Below, piece by piece: positions 58,401-64,000 of a stretch of DNA of 64,000 nucleotides. The notes below the pieces were generated by a model. That model worked only from the letters and a program-made list of their open reading frames with translations. It made no database searches and was not told the DNA's origin. Made by a program: the position numbers and the translations under genes. Positions within the stretch are counted from its first letter, which is position 1, and every line of letters begins with the position of its first letter. Origin of the DNA: Cryptomeria japonica (Eukaryota; Streptophyta; Pinopsida; Cupressales; Cupressaceae); the NCBI RefSeq assembly GCF_030272615.1, contig NC_081406.1, positions 138,739,361 to 138,803,360 on the forward strand, in the 5' to 3' direction.

Positions 58401-59735
58401 TAAAGAAGGAATATTAGAAGAAATATTATTATGAAGATCTCCATGTTCCGAAGACAATAGTGACTTAAAAAACCTAATTGCCTCTGAAGCAATATCCTCC
58501 TGTTCTGTTAAAAGTCTGTCATTTGGACACTCAATACAAGATATCCTATTTCTACTTCTCTTAATTTTTGTTGAAGAGTGAAAAAAAATTGTATTTCTAT
58601 CACCATCTGAAAGCCAGATCTCTCTCGATTTCTGTCTCTAATAGATTTCTTCTCTGGACAAAACTTCTTCAAGCTCTACTTTTAGCAATTTTAGTTCATC
58701 AAAAACAAGAGGCACCATACCATGTTGAATCACATGTGAATTAAGACATTCAATCATATCTTGAATCCTCTGTTTTTCTTGAAAGATGTTCTTAAAATGC
58801 AAGATATTCCAATCTCTAATATTAAATTTCAAAAATCTCAACTTCTTAGCAATCTAAAACATTTGGGATCCAGAGCAATAAGGAGCAGAACTCCACCATT
58901 TTTTGAGCAAAGGCAAAAAGGAAGAATCTCTAAACCACATAGGTTCAAATTTAAAAGGTGACTTAAAAGGAGCTTTATCTTCCATAATTGATAGGGAAAT
59001 TGGAAAATGATCTGACCCCGAAACTGGAAGAATAGAGGAAAAAAATTCGAACTTTGAATCAATCCAAACATCTGATAACAAAAACTGGTCTAACCTTTCT
59101 GCAATCTGAGAAAAATTTCTTCGCATATTTGTCCATGTGAAAATCCCATTTTGAAACTGACAATAAAAAAGACACATGTCCTTAATGAACATCCCAAAGT
59201 CTTCCATAGTTTTTTTATTAGGAAGAATACCTCTTTTCTTTTCTCCCAAGTCAGTGATAGCATTGAAATCCCCCCCAAAGATTATAAAGGGACCATGCCT
59301 TAAAGGGGAGGAAATCCTCTTAAGTTCTCCCCATAATTTATTCTTCCTTTGAATACCAGAAGGAGCATAAATATTAAAAAGCCAAAACTTAACCTTCGAA
59401 AGCTTGCTTTTAACTAAGGCCAACATCTAGTTTACAGTAGAAGCAACTAGCTCAACCTCAATGTTATAGTTATTCCAAAGCAATGTCAAACCCCCTGACG
59501 CACCACAAGCTAGAGAGGAGAGGAATTCCCACTTTCTCCAAGAAGAAAAAACCAAACCAGCAGATTCCTTTGACAATTTTGTCTCTTGCAACATGAAAAT
59601 ATCACACTTAACTAAGTCCATCTGGGACTTAATTAAGTGCCTCTTGTTAGGGGCATTTAAGCCCCCAACATTCCAAGATATAATTCTCATTGCTCTCAAG
59701 GATTTAAACTCTAACATATTAGTCATCCAAGCCAA
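55446..59735 (-). pseudogene. LINE ORF2: endonuclease, RT, zinc finger, RNase H (one frame, four stops)
   Basis: The whole ORF2 reads in one minus-strand frame; the likely ATG is near 59690 (MRIISWNVGGLN). The endonuclease keeps LQETKLS, FGGDFNAI and GSDHFPISL. RT keeps NPDKASGLDGF, IPKKE, KLDMMKAYDRVEW, RGLRQGDPLSPFLF and FADDTLLFG. The zinc-finger segment is CVFCNKNLESSAHLFLHC. RNase H keeps FDGASRGNPSLAGAG, CAEFFAL, EGDS and NKIADFLANLA, so the acidic active-site residues are present. Only four stops break it: TAG at about 59427, 58854 and 58638, and TGA at about 56589. No frameshift is visible, so this is a relatively young copy. The protein would nick DNA and copy LINE RNA at the nick. 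Confidence 0.92.
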
Positions 59736-59740
59736 TCTAA

Positions 59741-60016
59741 TTAAGCTTTATTCTAATTATCATGCTAAAATCAACCAAGAGGATAATCAAAATCATGATC
59801 ATGATGCTCATGTGACCAACCAATATTTTACAAATCGCTAGTTTGGTCAATACTAAGAATCCAACACATCTAGGTATAATTCATAATATGTTCATCAACA
59901 AGTCATTTAGCGTAGAGATATTCAAGCTATTAATAGTAATAATAATTCATCTATTGTCTCTAGTGCATGCACCTCCTCTCCATTCTCCACTATCAATCTA
60001 TCTTCAACCATTATAA
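59741..60016. other. Spacer between LINE and non-autonomous LTR element
   Basis: Short AT-rich stretch with repeated ATCAT/ATGAT words; no gene seen. Confidence 0.4.
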
Positions 60017-60021
60017 CTTTT

Positions 60022-60335
60022 TGTTAGAGTAATCATTTATTAGCTAATAATTATTTATTTAATTATTAGTCTAGTATACTCTATGCTTAAGCTAAACTTA
60101 GGAATCTTACAATTCTTTAGGGTTTCGAGTATCCTTTTATAAGGATTCTCTCTTTGTATTTCCATAACAACTATAATTATTGAATTGCATTCTTGTTGCA
60201 CAATCAATATGACTCCTCTTTTCTGGATCTCTGAATTCTGGCCTCCATAGCTTTTTTGCTTCTCTCCTTCTATGACAGGTTTGCATGCAGGTGATCTTTG
60301 GGAGTTGTAGAGTTGATTTTTCCTCAACTCCAATA
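60022..60335 (+). repeat. 5' LTR of the non-autonomous element (314 bp)
   Basis: It lacks 15 bases present in the 3' copy near 62099-62113. Its last part, together with the primer site, is duplicated in tandem (unit 42 bp, see 60336-60389). Confidence 0.9.
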
Positions 60336-60389
60336 TGGTATCAGAGTTGTAGAGTTGATTTTTCTTCAACTCCAATATGGTATCAGAGC
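60336..60389 (+). other. Duplicated primer-binding site (initiator Met)
   Basis: TGGTATCAGAGT at 60336-60347 and TGGTATCAGAGC at 60378-60389, 42 bases apart. Each is preceded by the same GTAGAGTTGATTTTTC-like LTR end. The second is the exact consensus. Confidence 0.9.
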
Positions 60390-61995
60390 TCTAGATCTTC
60401 ATGCCCCTATTCTCTTCATGAGATTTTTTGGGCCTTGTTCTTCAGATCTGTGTATTCAGGGGTTTGTGCAATTGTTTTTATCCATTTTTGGGGTACCTGA
60501 CTTTTGGGTACATTTTGGTGCCAAAAGGACCTCACAGTTGGATTCAAAAGGTTGATTCCATGAATTTTGATATATAATTTGCCTATTTTTGATGACAAGG
60601 GCATCTGGGACATGATTTTTTATTGGCATATTTTTCGAGGCACGAAAATCCATACAACTGTACCTGCAAATGCGTAAAAAAAAATTCGTCAAATTTTTTT
60701 TTAACCCTTTTTATGCCCTAAAAGAGGGGTTTTTTTCCTTTTGGTTGTAGCTTGGTCACACGGAGGTGCTTTTTCAAAAACCTTATATCGTCGGAAAGCT
60801 TTATCCAGTTCTGGAGGTTTGAACTTTTGATTTTTGTTTTTTGATAGCGTTTTTTGTTGTCAAAACCAGAGGTTCATTTTTGCACTCCTAGAGACATAAC
60901 TTGAGCATTCGAACTCCATTTTATCACAAACTTTATATTGTTGAAAAGCTTGTTTTGTGTTCTTTCCATTCATATGAGTTTTCTTTCCAGAATCTGTTCT
61001 AGGTATATTTTATTTAGTTTTTTGCTTTTTAGCACTCTGGTGAATATCTTGGATGTTTCAGGTCCTGGGATCTCCTTCTTTCAGTAGGATGTCTCATCTT
61101 TGGTTGTTCTTTATATTTCTAGTCTTATGTCTCTTCTAATCAGTGTAGCATTTTATTTATGAAAACACACTAAGATAAAGTGTCATCATACATTGTATAC
61201 TTGGGATCTTGCACATCTTGTGCTTTATTGTACATGCACTACTTATAAAGTGCCATGGGGGATTGATGTTTGCCTTTGTTTGCCATCCACCTTTGTCACA
61301 TGAGTGTTCCTTCCATGACATTAGCCTCATGATGTGTGTCAAGTGAGTGTTCCTTCCATGACACTATGTACTTTCTCTGCACCTTCAATGTTCCTGGTTC
61401 TTCATCATGCAGTTCTTGGTGGCCATTATTTTCAGTGTACCTATCCCTCTCCCTTTTCAGCATTATGGGGAGGTTTGTCCTATTGTTCTAATGCTTCCTT
61501 GGTTCGATTGATCAGCTCTTCAGGCTTTGGTGTTTCATGCCATCTGTATCTTCGAGTTTAGTTGTTTGTCTTTGTTTTCCATCTGATTTGAGTAGTGTCA
61601 TTTGAGGACACTCATGCAGATTACAATCTTCTCTGCCTAGTCATGTTCTATTTCAGTGGGAGTTCTTCAGATCAACAATTACTCTTCAACAATGTTTGCA
61701 GCTATTTCATGCTTCAGTGGTGTTCTTCATGCTTTTCTTTTTGTTCCTATCTTCTGGAACACTCTTGTTTGGAGGCTTCTTAGTCCTTCACTTGAGCTTT
61801 CATCTCTTCTTGGAGAGGAGTTTTGTTCCCACAGGTTTTTCTCCATTTTCTCCACTTTACAGAGATTTTTATTGTACTTGGGTATCTCATCAGGCCTAGT
61901 TGTCGAGACCCATTATTGCTTTCCTGCATTTTATATATGTTTTTTTATTCCTTAGTTGTTTTTTAGCTACTCCCTAAGTTCATCTTAAGGCAGGG

Positions 61996-62324
61996 TGTTA
62001 GAGTAAAATTTTATTAGCTAATAATTATTTATTTAATTATTACTCTATTATACTCTATGCTTAAGCTAAACTTAGGAATCTTACAATTCTTTAGGGTTTT
62101 CTCCTTTAAGGTTTCGAGTATCCTTTTATAAGGATTCTCTCTTTGTATTTTCATAACAATTGTAATTATTGAATTGCATTCTTGTTGCACAATCAATATG
62201 ACTCCTCTTTTCTGGATCTCTGAATTCTGGCTTCCACGGCCTTTTTGCTTCTCTCCTTCTGTGACAGGTTTGCATGCAGGTGATCTTTGGGAGCTGTAGA
62301 GTTGATATTTCCTCAACTCCAATA
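61996..62324 (+). repeat. 3' LTR of the non-autonomous element (329 bp)
   Basis: Starts after AAGGCAGGG and ends CTCCAATA before the CTTTT duplication. Confidence 0.9.
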
Positions 62325-62362
62325 CTTTTATTACTAGTACTCACTCACATAGTAACTTTCAC

Positions 62363-62364
<2 letters not shown>

Positions 62365-62398
<34 letters not shown>
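62365..62398. repeat. AT dinucleotide microsatellite
   Basis: About 17 AT units. Confidence 0.95.
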
Positions 62399-62399
<1 letters not shown>

Positions 62400-62401
<2 letters not shown>

Positions 62402-64000
62402 TTTACCCCCACATAGTGTATGTCCTTTTTCCACCTCTCCCCTTCTCACGACCTTCCTCCTTGTTGGAACCCCATTTTGATTTGTCTCATTTTTTCTTTA
62501 ATCTACTCCAAAGGTTGTATATTTTACTTCATTTCACCCATCATTGATAACCAAACTGGGATATCTCCAATTGGATACCTATGTTGAAATATTGCCTAAG
62601 GGTATTATTTCAATGTGTGATAATAAAATCTCTTTGTAAAATGTGTTAATGAGATTCTTTATAGTCATTACCTAGTTGTTTAACTTTTCCATGAATGTTT
62701 TAATCTTTATCTCTAGATCGTTAGTTCCTCTAGGATCTCCATCCAATTTCCTCTCCCCCTATTAAGTGTTTTAGTTTCTTGTCAAGCCTTAGAACTTGAC
62801 AAGAACTTTGGACTTAAGTTGTAATTCACTTCCACTTCTTTAGCCTCATCCAACCTTTCCTTTCATCCCCTAACAGACTTTGAGCTTTGAGAAGGAATTA
62901 GGACTTGGAACCTTAAAGTTCCAAGTTCTTGTTTCTTTCTACTCCCCATGGCCCCTTCTCAAGTTTCCTTGTATATTTTTACCAAACATCGAGACCCGCC
63001 ATGAAATTAGAGATTCAGGTTCCAACTATAATGTTCCCACATGCTACGTGTTTCGCCCCCCAAAGCTTCTATCTATCTTTGTTTCCTCTCAAACATCAAA
63101 TCTAGGTTGGAAACTAGAATTTAGATGATGTAGTACCTATTTTTCTATTTTTCTTCGAAGTTCAATCCTTGCTAGTTCATTCCCTTATTCTTCCCTATCA
63201 AACCTCATGTCCCAATAAGAACTTGGAACTCTAAGTTCTAGCTCCTTGGTTTTCCTTAATGTCTAATCCTCAATTCTTGTATTATCCTTCATGTTGGACT
63301 TTAGGCCCCAACTATAACTTGAAACCTAAATTTTTTATTTTTAGTTCCATCCAACTGACTTCCACAAATATTTTATCCTCTTTTCCCTTTCAAATATTAG
63401 GTCCCAGTTAGAATCTATAACTCAAAGGTTTTGGTTCTAATTCCCTATTCTCTCTAGTGATCAAAAGCTCATCTTTCTTTAGTATATATTATGATTCCTT
63501 ATTTGTCCCTTGATCTTGCAATATCCTTTCAAACTTCAAACTTCACCTATAACTTGGAACCTCTTATTCCAATTTCCCCTTCTACCCTAAAGCTTGACAA
63601 CTAACCAACTTATTTCTAGGTCCAACTTTTACCCTGAACCTTGAATCCATCCTATGTAGGTCCAAGTTCCCCTTTCTATCCCAAGACTAACAATCACCAA
63701 TTATAGTAACGCTTTAGGTTCCTTCTAGGATCCAAACGCTAACATAATAGATTTTAAGCATCTAATTTCCTTATTCAATTCTATGGATCAAGGCTGATCA
63801 AGATGGGGAAATGTTTCATGTTTCATGGTTCAAGGTTTCTTTCAAAACCAAACCCTTGATAGTGTAGCATATATTTCTAGGTTCTGAGTTCTTTCCAAAA
63901 CCTAAACACCACTGGGCACTAGAAAACCATTGTCACATGCCAAGGCTCACCCAACTACCAACACTAATTTCACCCGCTTTCTTTCCTCCTGTTGATACCA
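62400..64000. other. C/T-rich region with recurring short phrases, no gene
   Basis: I see no coding motif. Phrases such as AACTTGGAACCT, AAGTTCCAAGTTC and GGTCCAA recur every 80-300 bases, suggesting a diverged repeat. Confidence 0.4.

Larger units (their letters stand above)
54932..59740 (-). mobile_element. L1-type LINE, 5'-truncated, with poly(A) tail
   Basis: Oriented on the minus strand, it has a complete ORF2 followed by about 480 bases of 3' UTR and an A-rich tail. The tail is the T run at plus 54939-54962, which has a short interruption. ORF1 is absent: recognisable sequence ends just before the endonuclease start. I found no clear target duplication. Confidence 0.85.
60022..62324 (+). 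mobile_element. Complete 2.3-kb non-autonomous LTR retrotransposon
   Basis: LTRs at 60022-60335 and 61996-62324 both start TGTTAGAG and end CTCCAATA. The flanking 5-mers are identical (CTTTT at 60017-60021 and 62325-62329). An initiator-Met primer site follows the 5' LTR directly, and AAGGCAGGG precedes the 3' LTR. The 1.6-kb interior has only short frames with no gag or pol motif. Its leader and 3' region share phrases with the complete copia element at 30 kb, so it is probably a deletion derivative of a related copia family, mobilised in trans. Confidence 0.9.

Noticed and set aside
61334-61955. Open frames inside the 2.3-kb non-autonomous element
   Set aside because: They overlap in different frames, are Phe/Leu/Ser-rich from T-rich DNA, and show no gag or pol motif.

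Overview
This window is nuclear DNA of a land plant. It is AT-rich, almost free of host genes and packed with old plant-type retrotransposons: Ty1/copia, Ty3/gypsy of the Tat and chromovirus types, L1-type LINEs with an RNase H tail, and non-autonomous LTR elements. The density of decayed elements, the very long LTRs and one likely host gene whose exons may lie about 10 kb apart suggest a gymnosperm, probably a conifer. That is an inference from genome style; no marker gene settles it.

Layout. 0.5-2.4 kb: end of a copia element (RNase H tail, PPT, 3' LTR). 2.7-10.5 kb: a decayed gypsy element (RT, RNase H, integrase, a downstream third ORF, PPT, 3' LTR), split by an oppositely oriented LTR at 5.2-6.3 kb. 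11.0-18.7 kb: a dispersed LTR-like repeat, then a minus-strand gypsy element that keeps gag and protease but no RT or integrase. 18.7-20.2 kb: a 5'-truncated copia RT/RNase H. 20.2-25.0 kb: a plus-strand LINE. 25.0-27.0 kb: a second copy of the 11 kb repeat with an inverted LINE tail inside. 30.0-36.1 kb: a complete copia element with matching target-site duplication, iMet primer site and an inactivated gag-pol. 36.15-36.45 kb: a GT/CA/TATG microsatellite. 39.5-40.9 kb: a minus-strand chromovirus gag remnant. 54.9-59.7 kb: a nearly open LINE ORF2 on the minus strand with its poly(A) tail. 60.0-62.3 kb: a complete 2.3-kb non-autonomous LTR element with a duplicated primer site.

The host gene is on the minus strand. 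A 310-codon open exon at 41.5-42.45 kb encodes a rhomboid-like domain followed by three RanBP2-type zinc fingers, the architecture I associate with plant RBL14. The positions that should hold the catalytic Ser and His and the oxyanion Asn are all changed, so it looks like a pseudoprotease. A CpG-rich patch and a short ORF at 52.3-53.0 kb may be its 5' end.

The most unusual object is a 7.35-kb unit at 43456-50803, inside that putative intron. It has TG...CA ends and a perfect 5-bp target duplication (ATTCC), but I can see no pair of LTRs, no RT and no integrase. It carries twelve copies of an imperfect palindrome phased at about 166 bp, a TATA box, a possible leader intron, a 1,076-codon frame broken only by two TAG codons, a poly(A) signal, then a second TATA box and a U5-like tail. 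It reads like one giant solo LTR with a gene in its U3, or a new kind of non-autonomous element.
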